A stretch of 24,925 bases of DNA from an uncultured Erysipelotrichaceae bacterium (GTDB lineage: Bacteria > Bacillota_I > Bacilli_A > Erysipelotrichales > Erysipelotrichaceae). The DNA lies in the NCBI GenBank assembly GCA_934725085.1, contig CAKVAL010000025.1, positions 1 to 24,925 of the forward strand, read 5' to 3'. The notes beneath the pieces were generated by a model that worked only from the letters and a program-made list of their open reading frames with translations, did not search any database and was not told the origin of the DNA. How positions within the stretch are numbered: the first letter of the stretch is position 1; each line of letters starts with the position of its first letter. Below, piece by piece: positions 6,633-15,394 of the stretch. The position numbers were made by a program, and so were the translations under genes.

Positions 6633-8544
6633 CGTTTTAGCTTTAGAGGGTATTAAGAAGAATAAACAATTATATCTTCCTTATATCATCAGTTCTATTT
6701 GTATCATTGCGATAACTTATATCGTTTCTTATTTTTGTTACTCTAAAACAATTATAAGTTCTGTTGGCGGAGAAGTGATTTCATCAATTATGTTACTTGG
6801 TTATATGGTTATGGCACTCTTCTCTTTGATTTTTATTTTCTATACTCATTCTTTTTTGTTCAAAAGAAGAAAGAAGGAATTCGGCTTATATAATGTCTTA
6901 GGACTGGCTAAGAAAGATATTTGTAAGATTGTATTTCTAGATAATATCTATGTTGATATTATTACTATTGTGTTAGGACTTGGTGTTGGTATTTTATTTT
7001 CGAAGTTTGCAGAATTGGCTTACTTTAAAATCGTAGCTAAACCTTATTCAATAGTTTTCAACTTACCTACACTATCTTTGATGATGACTCTAATTTGTTT
7101 CTTGGGCATTTACTTTTTAATTCTTGTTTCATCTATTATCAGTGTTTATAAAAATGACACCATTGCGTTTTTAAAGGCCGATAGTAGTGGCGAAAAGGCA
7201 CCTAGAGCAAATTTCTTAATAGCTTTGCTTGGTTTAATAATATTGGCCTTCGCCTATTATTTAGCTATTAGTATTGATGATCCTGTTCAAGCCATATTAA
7301 CGTTTTTCTTTGCGGTTATTATGGTTGTTGTGGCAACATATTTGTTGTTCATTGCCGGGTCTGTCACTTTATGTAAAATCCTTGCGCATAATAAGAAATA
7401 TTATTATAAGTTAAATCATTTTATCAGTGTTTCTTCTATGTCATTTAGAATGAAAAGAAACGGTTCTGGTTTAGCTTCTATTTGTATCTTAGCAACAATG
7501 GTGCTTGTAATGTTGTCATCTACTTCATCGTTATATTTTGGTGCTAAAAGTTCTAATAAAAAGTTATTTCCTTATGAGTATTCTATCAATTATAATTACG
7601 ATACTTACGATGAATTAATAAATGCTAATGAGACTATAACATCTTTTGTGGAGTCAAAGAACTTTAAGATTAAAGAAAAAATAGAATATCATAACATTAA
7701 TTTTTACTCACCACTTGAAGGTAATAGGGTAATTGAAGATAGTAAAACTTTAGATTATGCCAATATGACTTTTATCGATGTTGATGAATATAACAAAATA
7801 TATGGTACTGACTATGTATTAAAAGATGATGAATGTTTGTTGTATGAATATATAGGTGAATATAAACATGATAGTATTGTTGTTGGTGATAATACTTATA
7901 AGGTAATCGATAGGGCAAATAAGATGCCTACAGACTATGTTTCTGCCGTTTCTGCAACTAATAATTATTTCTTTGTGGTCAATGATTTAGAACCTATTTC
8001 TAATTATTTGAATGGTATATGTAAGAATACCTACATTATTCAATTTGATGTTTATAACGATTCTTTATCTTTATATAATTCGATTGCTGAAGAATATACA
8101 AGTGATACTCCTTATTTCTTTGAGTCATCATTAAATTCTTTATCAGAATTTTATAATTTATATGGATCACTATTCTATTTAGGAATTAGCTTGAGTATTG
8201 CCTTTGTGATTGCGACAGTATGCATCATGTACTATAAGCAAGTGGTAGAAGGTTATGAGGATCAAAAACGTTTTGCGATTATGAAAAAACTTGGTCTTGA
8301 TGATAGGCAAATTAGAAAAAGCATCAACTCACAGCTATTAACAGTATTCTTCTTGCCACTTGTTGGTGCTTTATCTCATTTATTATTTGCTCATCCGATG
8401 ATTGAAAAGCTATTGAGCTTATTCTTGATAAGTGATATTAGATTATTCTTTATCACAAGTATTATTTGTTTTGTATCTTTCTCAATTGTATACTTTGTGA
8501 TTTATAAGTTAACTTCAAATGTTTATTATAAAATCGTTAGTTAA
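6619..8544 (+). CDS. BceB-type antimicrobial-peptide ABC transporter permease
   Basis: A 641-residue permease with about ten membrane helices, an FtsX-like segment near 55-160, and one large extracytoplasmic domain of about 200 residues (roughly 310-515) between helices 7 and 8. This is the defining layout of BceB-type permeases. The inner-face motif KRRKKEFGLYNVLGLAKKDI and the later FAIMKKLGLDDRQIRKS are typical coupling regions to the ATPase. The start overlaps the ATPase gene and is preceded by AAAGGA. The gene ends convergently with the GH13 gene, the two overlapping by 8 bp, with no clear terminator between them. The extracellular domain is thought to define peptide specificity and varies widely in this family. 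Confidence 0.9.
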   Translation: MRIYNVLALEGIKKNKQLYLPYIISSICIIAITYIVSYFCYSKTIISSVGGEVISSIMLLGYMVMALFSLIFIFYTHSFLFKRRKKEFGLYNVLGLAKKDICKIVFLDNIYVDIITIVLGLGVGILFSKFAELAYFKIVAKPYSIVFNLPTLSLMMTLICFLGIYFLILVSSIISVYKNDTIAFLKADSSGEKAPRANFLIALLGLIILAFAYYLAISIDDPVQAILTFFFAVIMVVVATYLLFIAGSVTLCKILAHNKKYYYKLNHFISVSSMSFRMKRNGSGLASICILATMVLVMLSSTSSLYFGAKSSNKKLFPYEYSINYNYDTYDELINANETITSFVESKNFKIKEKIEYHNINFYSPLEGNRVIEDSKTLDYANMTFIDVDEYNKIYGTDYVLKDDECLLYEYIGEYKHDSIVVGDNTYKVIDRANKMPTDYVSAVSATNNYFFVVNDLEPISNYLNGICKNTYIIQFDVYNDSLSLYNSIAEEYTSDTPYFFESSLNSLSEFYNLYGSLFYLGISLSIAFVIATVCIMYYKQVVEGYEDQKRFAIMKKLGLDDRQIRKSINSQLLTVFFLPLVGALSHLLFAHPMIEKLLSLFLISDIRLFFITSIICFVSFSIVYFVIYKLTSNVYYKIVS

Positions 8545-10087
8545 ATGATTTAACCCAGTTCAAGAGAGAATCACGATAAATGTTCTCTCTAACACTTCTT
8601 AGCATTTGATCATTAATGGGGCCATTCTTGGCCATCTTAGCAAGTATGGCATCCTGTAGTTCATTTATTTCCATTTGTTCATATGGTTTACTTGATTCTA
8701 CAAACTCTTTATTTAAAGGTGTTTCTTTTTCTTCTTGTTTAATTTCGATATGAGGAAGCTTTAAAGAGACACCTTTTTTATATAGTACTTCGCCTCCTGC
8801 TTTTAGACTTACCTTAATCTTTCCATTTTCAGGTACATATTCTTCATCATTAAATAATCCATGATATGTTTCATTAGTATCGAAATAGAAATCATGTGGA
8901 GTATTGTTGTTGATAAGACATACAAAGATTTGTTCATTATCTAAAGTACGCGAATATGAGTAATACTCATTTCTAAGTTCTATTTGTTTATATTCACCGT
9001 AAGTTAGAATAGTATTGTCTTTTCTAAAGTGATTTAATTTCGCAATTATTTGAGTATATGGATTAGTTATTAATGAATCTTTATAATCTTCAATATTTAA
9101 CATAGGTCTAATCTCATCGTCAGATCCACCACGATACTTATGACCTTCAATACCAAATTCGCTACCATAATAGATAGAAGGTATACCTGGAAGGGTATAT
9201 AAACAAATATGAACAGGTAAGAAGTTACGCTTATCATTTAATTTAGTAATTATTCTTTCAATATCATGATTATCGACAAAGTTATATAGATGTGGATACT
9301 TAGATAATCTATTGACAGTATGAGCAATCTCGAAGAAGTTATGATCGTTACAACCTGAATATAAAGCTTTCTCTAGATTGAAATTAGTAACTGAATGAAG
9401 CATGTTGTCACCTAAGAATGGTCCATATTCTTCAAACATCACTTCTCCCATTAGATAGAAGTCTTCTTTTAAATTGTTTGTATAGCTCCTTAACATTCTT
9501 AAGAAATCTTTATCTAAGACATTGGCCGCATCAAGTCTTAGTCCATCAATATCAAATTCATCTACCCAATATTTAACAACTTCAAATAGATAATTATAGA
9601 CATCAGGATTTTTAACATTTAACTTAACAAGTAAGTCGTATCCTGCCCAGTTTTGGTAGTAGAAACCATCGTTATAAGAATTGTTGCCATTAAAGTCGAT
9701 GTTGTACCAATAACGATACTTTGAATTTTCTCTATTTTCTAGGATATCTTTAAACGCAAAAAAGTCTCTTCCAGTATGGTTGAATACTGCGTCTAAGATA
9801 ACTTTAATGTCATTCTTGTGACAATATGCTACAAAATCTTTTAAATCATCATTGTCACCAAGCCTGTTGTCTACTTGTTTATAATCAGTTGTCTCATAAC
9901 CATGTCCTACTGATTTAAATAAAGGACCAATATATAGAGCTGTAAATCCTAATTCTTTAATATGGTCAATCCAAGGTAATAGGGTCTTTAGTCTGTGTGT
10001 AGTTTCACTATAATCATTTATCTTAGGAGCCCCAGTTAATCCTAAAGGATAAATGTGATAAAAAGTTGCATTATTATACCAATTCAT
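8537..10087 (-). CDS. GH13 alpha-glucan hydrolase (neopullulanase/alpha-glucosidase-like)
   Basis: A cytoplasmic (no signal peptide) GH13 enzyme of 516 residues that cleaves alpha-1,4 (possibly alpha-1,6) glucosidic bonds. The four GH13 regions are present: DAVFNH (about 99-104), GLRLDAANV with nucleophile D186, MGEV with acid/base E215, and FVDNHD with D275. The barrel starts at once without an N-terminal CBM34 domain. A short beta domain is followed by an unusual charged helical tail (about 445-516) that I do not recognise. A GAGG site precedes the ATG, and TATAAT on the minus strand (10113-10108) is a possible -10. Likely role: use of imported maltodextrins or glycogen breakdown. Exact linkage specificity is unknown. 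Confidence 0.85.
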   Translation of the reverse strand: MNWYNNATFYHIYPLGLTGAPKINDYSETTHRLKTLLPWIDHIKELGFTALYIGPLFKSVGHGYETTDYKQVDNRLGDNDDLKDFVAYCHKNDIKVILDAVFNHTGRDFFAFKDILENRENSKYRYWYNIDFNGNNSYNDGFYYQNWAGYDLLVKLNVKNPDVYNYLFEVVKYWVDEFDIDGLRLDAANVLDKDFLRMLRSYTNNLKEDFYLMGEVMFEEYGPFLGDNMLHSVTNFNLEKALYSGCNDHNFFEIAHTVNRLSKYPHLYNFVDNHDIERIITKLNDKRNFLPVHICLYTLPGIPSIYYGSEFGIEGHKYRGGSDDEIRPMLNIEDYKDSLITNPYTQIIAKLNHFRKDNTILTYGEYKQIELRNEYYSYSRTLDNEQIFVCLINNNTPHDFYFDTNETYHGLFNDEEYVPENGKIKVSLKAGGEVLYKKGVSLKLPHIEIKQEEKETPLNKEFVESSKPYEQMEINELQDAILAKMAKNGPINDQMLRSVRENIYRDSLLNWVKSFN

Positions 10088-10116
10088 TTAATTTTCCTCG
10101 CCTAATTATTATATGA

Positions 10117-10145
10117 TTGATTAAAATTTAAAAAAAGCATATTAT
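10117..10145 (+). promoter_or_regulatory. Promoter of the leuS T-box transcript
   Basis: TTGATT (10117-10122), exactly 17 nt, then TATTAT (10140-10145), predicting transcription from about 10152. This is at the expected 5' edge of the T-box stem I. Confidence 0.7.
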
Positions 10146-10151
10146 TGTTAT

Positions 10152-10328
10152 GTAATCGTCAAAAGTAGTAAATGTATTTCTTATATAGAGAGTTGTTGGA
10201 AGGTGCAAAACAATTAAGAATAAGTTGAACTTGTTTGGCAAAAAAGATTAATCGTAGCTCGCGTTAAGAGTTTAAGTTAGAAACAAAGGTGGTACCGCGC
10301 ATTTGCGCCCTTGGTTCACCTTTTTTAT
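10152..10328 (+). promoter_or_regulatory. T-box leader, tRNA-Leu responsive
   Basis: A T-box riboswitch that senses uncharged tRNA and controls leuS. The conserved AGAGAG plus GGAAGGTGCAAAAC block of the distal stem I is present (about 10187-10215). The specifier region GAACTT follows at 10227-10232, giving a CUU leucine codon at 10230-10232. The T-box core with TGGTACCGCG is at 10290-10299. Its UGGU pairs with a tRNA 3' end ACCA, matching an A discriminator as in tRNA-Leu. The specifier codon and the downstream gene agree. The leader is about 175 nt, in the short range for such elements. Stem boundaries were placed by eye. Confidence 0.92.
10284..10328 (+). terminator. T-box-controlled intrinsic terminator
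   Basis: AAAGGTG (from 10285) pairs with CACCTTTT (from 10317), enclosing a CGCGC/GCGC inner stem (10297-10308), then T-rich sequence to 10328. Antitermination by uncharged tRNA-Leu would instead use the TGGTACC segment. It ends just before the leuS ribosome site. Confidence 0.85.
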
Positions 10329-10346
10329 TTTGGAGGGAGATTTATA

Positions 10347-12743
10347 ATGTCAGTATTTGATTTCAAAACAATTGATAAGAAGTGGCAAAAGTTCTGGGAC
10401 GATAATAAGACTTTTGAAACAGATGTTTACGACTTTACTAAGCCTAAGTACTATGTTTTGGATATGTTCCCATATCCAAGTGGTGTAGGTCTACATGCAG
10501 GACATCCTGAAGGTTATACTGCAACCGATATTATCGCAAGATATAAGAGAATGAAGGGTTTTAATGTACTTCATCCAATGGGTTTTGACTCTTTTGGTTT
10601 GCCTGCTGAACAATATGCCATTTCTACTGGTAATCATCCAGCTGGTTTTACTAATAGAAATATTGATCATTTTATTGATCAATTAAAGGGTCTTGGTTTT
10701 TCATATGATTGGACTAAGAAGACTTCTACTAGTGATCCTGAGTTCTATAAGTGGACTCAATGGATTTTTATTCAATTATTTAAGAAGGGCTATGCTAGAT
10801 GTGTTGAAATGCCGGTTAACTGGTGTGAAGAATTGGGCACGGTTTTGGCTAATGATGAGGTAATTGATGGTAAGTCTGAAAGAGGCGGTTATCCTGTTGT
10901 TAGAAAGAATATGAAACAATGGATTATGGATATTCCAGCTTTTGCGGAACAATTATTGGATAATCTAGATAGTCTTGATTGGCCTGAGTCTACCAAGGAG
11001 ATGCAAAGAAACTGGATTGGTAAGTCTATTGGTGCCGAGGTTAAGTTTAAGGTAGCTGATACAAATGAAGATTTTACTGTCTTTACTACAAGATGTGATA
11101 CTTTATTTGGTGCTACATACTGTGTATTGTCTCCTGAACATCCTTTAGTTGCAAAGATTACTACTGCTGATAAGAAGGATGAAGTGGCTAAGTATCAAAA
11201 GGAATGTGCTTCTAAGTCAGAGATGGAGAGAACTGAATTAAATAAGGATAAGACTGGTGTGTTTACTGGTGCTTATGCGATTAATCCAGTTAATGATAAG
11301 AAGATTCCTATTTGGATTTCAGACTATGTATTAATGACCTATGGTACTGGTGCTATTATGGCGGTTCCTGCTCATGATGACAGAGACTATGCCTTTGCCA
11401 AGAAGTTTGGTATCGATATTATTCAAGTAATTGATGGTGGTGATATCACAAATGAGGCATATTCTGGCGATGGTCTTCATATTAATTCAGGTTTCCTTGA
11501 TGGTTTGAATAAGCAAGATGCGATTGATAAGATGATTGCTTACTTAGAGGAAAAGAATATCGGTAAGAAGAAAGTTAATTATCGTATTAGAGAATGGATT
11601 TTCGCAAGACAAAGATATTGGGGTGAACCAATTCCGGTAATCCACTATGAAGATGGTACTATTGGTGTTCTTGATGATGATGATTTACCATTAATTCTAC
11701 CTGAACTTGAGGACTATGGCCCAAGTAAGACTGGTGCACCACTTGATAAGGCAACTGATTGGGTAAATGTTACATATCACGGTAAGAAAGGCAAGAGAGA
11801 GACTTCGACTATGCCTGGTTCTGCTGGTTCTTCTTGGTATTTCATTCGTTATATTGACCCACATAATGATAAGGAATTATGTGATAAGAAGTTGATGGAA
11901 CATTGGCTTCCAGTAGACCTATATATTGGTGGTCCTGAGCATGCGGTTGGTCACTTATTGTATTCAAGAATGTGGAATAATTTCTTACATAATGAGGGTA
12001 TTGTACCGGTAGCGGAACCATTTAAGAAGTTAGTTCACCAAGGCTACATCCTAGGTTCTAATGGTATTAAGATGGGTAAGCGTTTCCCTGAATATGTTGT
12101 TAATCCAAGTGATGTAGTAGAACAATATGGCGCTGATACTTTAAGACTATATGAAATGTTTATGGGGCCTCTAGAGGCTGATAAACCATGGTCTACTCAA
12201 GGTTTAGAGGGTGCTCATAGATGGCTTGAAAGAGTTTATCGTTTGGTTACTAATAATGACATGATTACAGAAGAAAATGATGGCTCTTTAGATTATGTTT
12301 ATAACTTTACAGTTAAGAAGGTATCTGAGGATATTGAAAAGTTAGCTTTAAATACAGCAATTTCACAAATGATGATTTTTGTGAATGAATGTTATAAGGT
12401 GGGTAAGGTATATAAGGAATATCTTGTTAATTTTGTCCAATTATTGTCACCTTGGGCTCCACATTTGTGTAATGAAATGTATGAAATCTTAACAGGTAAA
12501 AATGATTTAGCTTATAGAGCATGGCCAACTTGTGATGAGTCTAAGTTAGTTCAAGCTGAAAAAGAGATTGTTGTTCAAGTTAATGGTAAGGTAAGAGCTA
12601 AGTTTAATATTGAAGCTGACGCAGATGATGAAACGATCTACGTCGAAGCTTTAAAACAAGAAAATGTCATTAAGTTCATTGATGGTAAAGAGATTAAGAA
12701 ACACTTTGTCATCAAGAATAAGATGGTTAATATTGTTATTTAA
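10347..12743 (+). CDS. leuS: Leucyl-tRNA synthetase
   Basis: Class I leucyl-tRNA synthetase, which charges tRNA-Leu. The 798-residue product has the HIGH-type motif HAGH (50-53), a CP1 editing domain (TTRCDTLFGATY and GTGAIMAVPAHDDRDYAFAKKFG), the WYFIRYIDP/GGPEHAVGHLLYSR catalytic core and a KMSKS-type loop written KMGKR (575-579). The C-terminus ends in the LeuRS zinc-free extension (VVQVNGKVRAKF). GGAGGGAGA about 8 nt upstream fixes the ATG at 10347; an upstream TTG lies inside the T-box. Two positions differ from the common form: Gly for Ser in KMSKS, and Cys for Pro in TTRPDTLFG. Length is near normal. Expression is controlled by the T-box leader. Confidence 0.97.
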   Translation: MSVFDFKTIDKKWQKFWDDNKTFETDVYDFTKPKYYVLDMFPYPSGVGLHAGHPEGYTATDIIARYKRMKGFNVLHPMGFDSFGLPAEQYAISTGNHPAGFTNRNIDHFIDQLKGLGFSYDWTKKTSTSDPEFYKWTQWIFIQLFKKGYARCVEMPVNWCEELGTVLANDEVIDGKSERGGYPVVRKNMKQWIMDIPAFAEQLLDNLDSLDWPESTKEMQRNWIGKSIGAEVKFKVADTNEDFTVFTTRCDTLFGATYCVLSPEHPLVAKITTADKKDEVAKYQKECASKSEMERTELNKDKTGVFTGAYAINPVNDKKIPIWISDYVLMTYGTGAIMAVPAHDDRDYAFAKKFGIDIIQVIDGGDITNEAYSGDGLHINSGFLDGLNKQDAIDKMIAYLEEKNIGKKKVNYRIREWIFARQRYWGEPIPVIHYEDGTIGVLDDDDLPLILPELEDYGPSKTGAPLDKATDWVNVTYHGKKGKRETSTMPGSAGSSWYFIRYIDPHNDKELCDKKLMEHWLPVDLYIGGPEHAVGHLLYSRMWNNFLHNEGIVPVAEPFKKLVHQGYILGSNGIKMGKRFPEYVVNPSDVVEQYGADTLRLYEMFMGPLEADKPWSTQGLEGAHRWLERVYRLVTNNDMITEENDGSLDYVYNFTVKKVSEDIEKLALNTAISQMMIFVNECYKVGKVYKEYLVNFVQLLSPWAPHLCNEMYEILTGKNDLAYRAWPTCDESKLVQAEKEIVVQVNGKVRAKFNIEADADDETIYVEALKQENVIKFIDGKEIKKHFVIKNKMVNIVI

Positions 12744-12746
12744 ATT

Positions 12747-12772
12747 GAGGGAGTTTAACTCCTTCTTTTTTT
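12747..12772 (+). terminator. Terminator of leuS
   Basis: Stem of about 8 bp (GAGGGAGT at 12747-12754 with ACTCCTTC at 12758-12765, one G-T pair), loop TTA, then seven Ts. It starts 3 nt after the stop codon. Confidence 0.8.
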
Positions 12773-12780
12773 GTTATCAT
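12772..12780 (+). promoter_or_regulatory. Possible extended -10 promoter for the small membrane gene
   Basis: TG (12772-12773), one base, TATCAT (12775-12780), directly after the leuS terminator T-run. Predicted start near 12787, in front of the AGGAGG at about 12790-12795. No good -35. Confidence 0.4.
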
Positions 12781-12803
12781 AAGGTAAAGAGGAGGGATTA
12801 TCT

Positions 12804-13100
12804 ATGTGGTTAATTTTTGGTGCATTGAGTGTTATAAGTGCTTTTGTTGGTTTTGTGATGATTGTTAGAAAAAATGAAAATTATTATTTTGCCAATAGTA
12901 TCTCATTAGTACTAGTATCTTTAGCGATGTTATATGAATATCTTCTTGTATGTAATTGGGTAAATCATGGTGATTATAGTGCCTTAGAGGATGTAGTTCC
13001 ATATACTTATCAAAATGCTACAGTGTATGTATGGTTGATGGTGATTGCAAACGCGACGATGTTGATATTGCCTGCCTTAATTAAAAAGTTTAAGAAATAA
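12804..13100 (+). CDS. Small membrane protein of unknown function
   Basis: A 98-residue protein with three predicted membrane helices (about 2-20, 31-50 and 72-92). The loop between helices 2 and 3 contains NWVNHGDYSALEDVVP, and the tail is lysine-rich. It has a strong AGGAGGG ribosome site. It sits alone between two terminators. I do not recognise a family. The open frame, the ribosome site and the flanking terminators all support a real gene. Confidence 0.75.
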   Translation: MWLIFGALSVISAFVGFVMIVRKNENYYFANSISLVLVSLAMLYEYLLVCNWVNHGDYSALEDVVPYTYQNATVYVWLMVIANATMLILPALIKKFKK

Positions 13101-13125
13101 AAGAAATGCCGATTGGCATTTCTTT
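13100..13125. terminator. Bidirectional terminator between convergent genes
   Basis: AAAGAAATGCC (13100-13110), loop GATT, GGCATTTCTTT (13115-13125). A perfect 11-bp stem with T-runs on both strands. It serves the small membrane gene and the minus-strand alcohol dehydrogenase gene. Confidence 0.85.
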
Positions 13126-13127
13126 TA

Positions 13128-14276
13128 CTAAGCATTAATTACTTTTAAGTAAATAGTTTCTAAATCTTCTTTAGTACAAGTTTTAAGTGTATTAGCAGGA
13201 GAACCTGAATCGATGGCATCTTTAGCCATCTTAGGGATGTTGTTGATGAAATCTTCTTTATTAACACCAAATTCCTGTAGGGTGCTTACTTTACAAATAG
13301 AAACTAGATTATTGATAGCATCTAGCATCTTTTCAGCTGCCACTTTGTCATCATCATCTTGTAGGGCAACTCCTGTTTCCTTAGCTAAGTCACCAAACTC
13401 TTTATAAGCACCATCTAGGGCGAATGAGAAGCATTCTTTGATTAACATCGCATTGCTTAGGCCGTGAGGAACATGATATAGGGCGCCAATTGGACGAGAC
13501 ATACCATGAATGATGGTAACTGATGCGTTGTTGAAGGCGATACCTGCTTCAAGGGCAGCGAGCGACATTTCTTCACGTGCTTTGATATCACTACCATTTT
13601 CATAACATACAGGTAAGTATTTTAGAATTCTTTTTACTGCAGATACAGAAAAAGATTTTGAAAGAGCTTGTGCTTTTCTAGATGTATAAGATTCAACCGC
13701 ATGGCATAAAGCGTCTAAGCCAGTAGCAGCTGTGACACTTTTTGGAGCACTTAGAGTGAATTGAGGATCAATAATAGCTAGTGAAGGAATTAATACTTTA
13801 CCACTTAGTAACATCTTAATATTTTCTTTAGTGTTGTTGATGATTGTGAATTGAGTAGCTTCAGAACCAGTTCCAGCAGTTGTTGGAATAGCTACTAGAG
13901 TTGGTGTTGGTGCTGTAATTGCGACACCCATATAATCATCGATATCCTTGTTACCTGCAACCATAGTACCAATGGCTTTCATAGTATCAATAGGAGAACC
14001 GCCACCAATGGCAATCATGAAATCACAGTTGCTTTCTTTGTATTTGTTTACACCATCTCTTACCATGACATCAGTCGGTTCACCAGTAATGCCATCAAAT
14101 ACTTCATGTTCAACATTTTGTTTATCTAAAGCAGCTTCAACCTTAGTGACATTACCAAGTTTAACCATCATAGGGTCAGTTACAATTAATGCTTTTTTGC
14201 CTAATTTTAAGTCAGCACTCTCTAGTGCATTCTCACCACTTATAATGTGTTTAGGTACATAAAAATCTCTTGCCAT
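13128..14276 (-). CDS. Iron-containing alcohol dehydrogenase (group III)
   Basis: A 382-residue NAD(P)-dependent, metal-dependent alcohol dehydrogenase. The dinucleotide motif is GGGSPID (91-97). PTTAGTGSE (131-139) follows, and the four metal ligands are D188, H192, H257 and H271 in the usual spacing. It belongs to the FucO/1,3-propanediol-dehydrogenase-like group that reduces small aldehydes. GGAG lies just before the ATG. It is the second gene of a minus-strand operon, 9 nt after the IolC-like kinase gene, so it probably reduces an aldehyde produced from that sugar. The exact substrate is not visible in the sequence. It is only distantly similar to the second iron-ADH at 19402. Confidence 0.88.
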   Translation of the reverse strand: MARDFYVPKHIISGENALESADLKLGKKALIVTDPMMVKLGNVTKVEAALDKQNVEHEVFDGITGEPTDVMVRDGVNKYKESNCDFMIAIGGGSPIDTMKAIGTMVAGNKDIDDYMGVAITAPTPTLVAIPTTAGTGSEATQFTIINNTKENIKMLLSGKVLIPSLAIIDPQFTLSAPKSVTAATGLDALCHAVESYTSRKAQALSKSFSVSAVKRILKYLPVCYENGSDIKAREEMSLAALEAGIAFNNASVTIIHGMSRPIGALYHVPHGLSNAMLIKECFSFALDGAYKEFGDLAKETGVALQDDDDKVAAEKMLDAINNLVSICKVSTLQEFGVNKEDFINNIPKMAKDAIDSGSPANTLKTCTKEDLETIYLKVINA

Positions 14277-14285
14277 AATAATCTC

Positions 14286-15308
14286 CTAGATTCTAGCGAT
14301 CATTTCGCCATATTCTTCTTTTGTTTGTTTAATAAATTCTTTAACTTGTTCAGTTGTTGGTAAATCGTCTGAACAGTTATTACTTCTAACCATCATACTA
14401 GCTTCGGCACTACCAAATTCTAGGCATTCCAACATTGGCCATTCATTATAAATACCATATAAGAAGCCAGAGGCATAGCCATCGCCACCGCCAAAGCCTT
14501 TTCTTGATTTAACAGGGAATGGTTTAATTGAATAGCTTTCACCATTATTTAAGTAAGCTGTTGAACCTTGCATACCATGTTTAATTACGACAACCTTGGC
14601 ATTTTGTCCTTGCCAATAAGCGGCTGATTGTTTATCGTCCATGCCTTCTTTAATTAATTTTTCAGTTAGATCGAATTCTTCACGTGAACCCATGATGATG
14701 TCTGCTTCCTTGGCTACCATTGAATAGTAGATAGAAATTTCATCAAAGTTCTTCCAGTTATATGCTCTATAGTCAATGTCAAAGATAATAGGCGTATTTA
14801 CTTTTTTAGCTAACATCATAGCCTTTAGGACTGCTTCTCTACTTGGGCTTTCTGCTAGGGCAGTACCTGAGATTAATAAGGCTTTACCACTCTTGATATA
14901 GTCTTCATCAATATCATCAACACTCAATTGTAAATCGGCAATCTTATTACGGTACATTAGGATATTACTTTCTTTGCTAGATAGCATTTCGGTGAATGTT
15001 AAACCAAGCTTTTCACCATTAGTACATCTTGTAACATGACTTGTATCGATACCGTGTTCATTAAAATAATCAGTTACGAAATCACCAAATTGGTCATCAG
15101 ATACTTTGGCAATAAAACCGGCCTTTAAACCGTGTTTAGTAATACCACAGGCAATATTGGCTGGTGAGCCTCCAACATATTTTTCAAAGTAGTGTACATT
15201 TTTTAATGGCTTAAAATCTTCAGTAACTGCAGGATTGAAGTCAATTGCGATACGACCCATAAGGATTAAATCAAGGGGTCTTTTCTGGTCAAAATCTAAA
15301 TATTTCAT
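14286..15308 (-). CDS. PfkB-family sugar kinase, IolC-like (5-dehydro-2-deoxygluconokinase)
   Basis: A 340-residue ribokinase/PfkB-family kinase. The N-terminal DLILMGRIAIDF strand, the GGSPANIA substrate loop (46-53), the FDIDYRAYNWKNFDEI and ADIIMGSREEFDLTE segments and the anion-hole loop GGGDG (273-277, catalytic D276) are close to IolC. IolC phosphorylates 5-dehydro-2-deoxy-D-gluconate in myo-inositol breakdown. The loop reads GGGD rather than the usual GAGD. AGGAG 7 nt before the ATG at 15308 fixes the start. No other inositol genes are in the window, so the actual substrate may be another deoxy-ketogluconate or uronate. It is first in an operon with an iron-ADH and divergent from a DeoR regulator. 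Confidence 0.8.
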   Translation of the reverse strand: MKYLDFDQKRPLDLILMGRIAIDFNPAVTEDFKPLKNVHYFEKYVGGSPANIACGITKHGLKAGFIAKVSDDQFGDFVTDYFNEHGIDTSHVTRCTNGEKLGLTFTEMLSSKESNILMYRNKIADLQLSVDDIDEDYIKSGKALLISGTALAESPSREAVLKAMMLAKKVNTPIIFDIDYRAYNWKNFDEISIYYSMVAKEADIIMGSREEFDLTEKLIKEGMDDKQSAAYWQGQNAKVVVIKHGMQGSTAYLNNGESYSIKPFPVKSRKGFGGGDGYASGFLYGIYNEWPMLECLEFGSAEASMMVRSNNCSDDLPTTEQVKEFIKQTKEEYGEMIARI

Positions 15309-15394
15309 CTTTAGTCTCCTTAAATCATTTATATGATAACGCAAATTGATAATATTATTAACAACTTTTGAGTAAATTTTGATAAAATTTAAAT
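15309..15394. promoter_or_regulatory. Divergent control region of the IolC-like operon and DeoR regulator
   Basis: TGATAA recurs at about 15334, 15347 and 15380. A near-palindrome TTGATAAT/ATTATTAA (one mismatch) lies at 15346-15361. An extended -10 (TG at 15380-15381, TAAAAT at 15383-15388) serves the regulator, with its ATG only 6 nt further. These repeats are candidate DeoR-family operator sites. Confidence 0.5.

Noticed and set aside
8563..8590. Hairpin AGAGAGAA/TTCTCTCT near the end of the permease and GH13 genes
   Set aside because: Twelve-nt loop, no T-run on either strand, and it lies inside the GH13 coding region; not a convincing terminator.
13948..14262. Plus-strand open frame of 104 codons opposite the iron-ADH gene
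   Set aside because: It is antisense to a well-conserved dehydrogenase and has no ribosome site or family signature.
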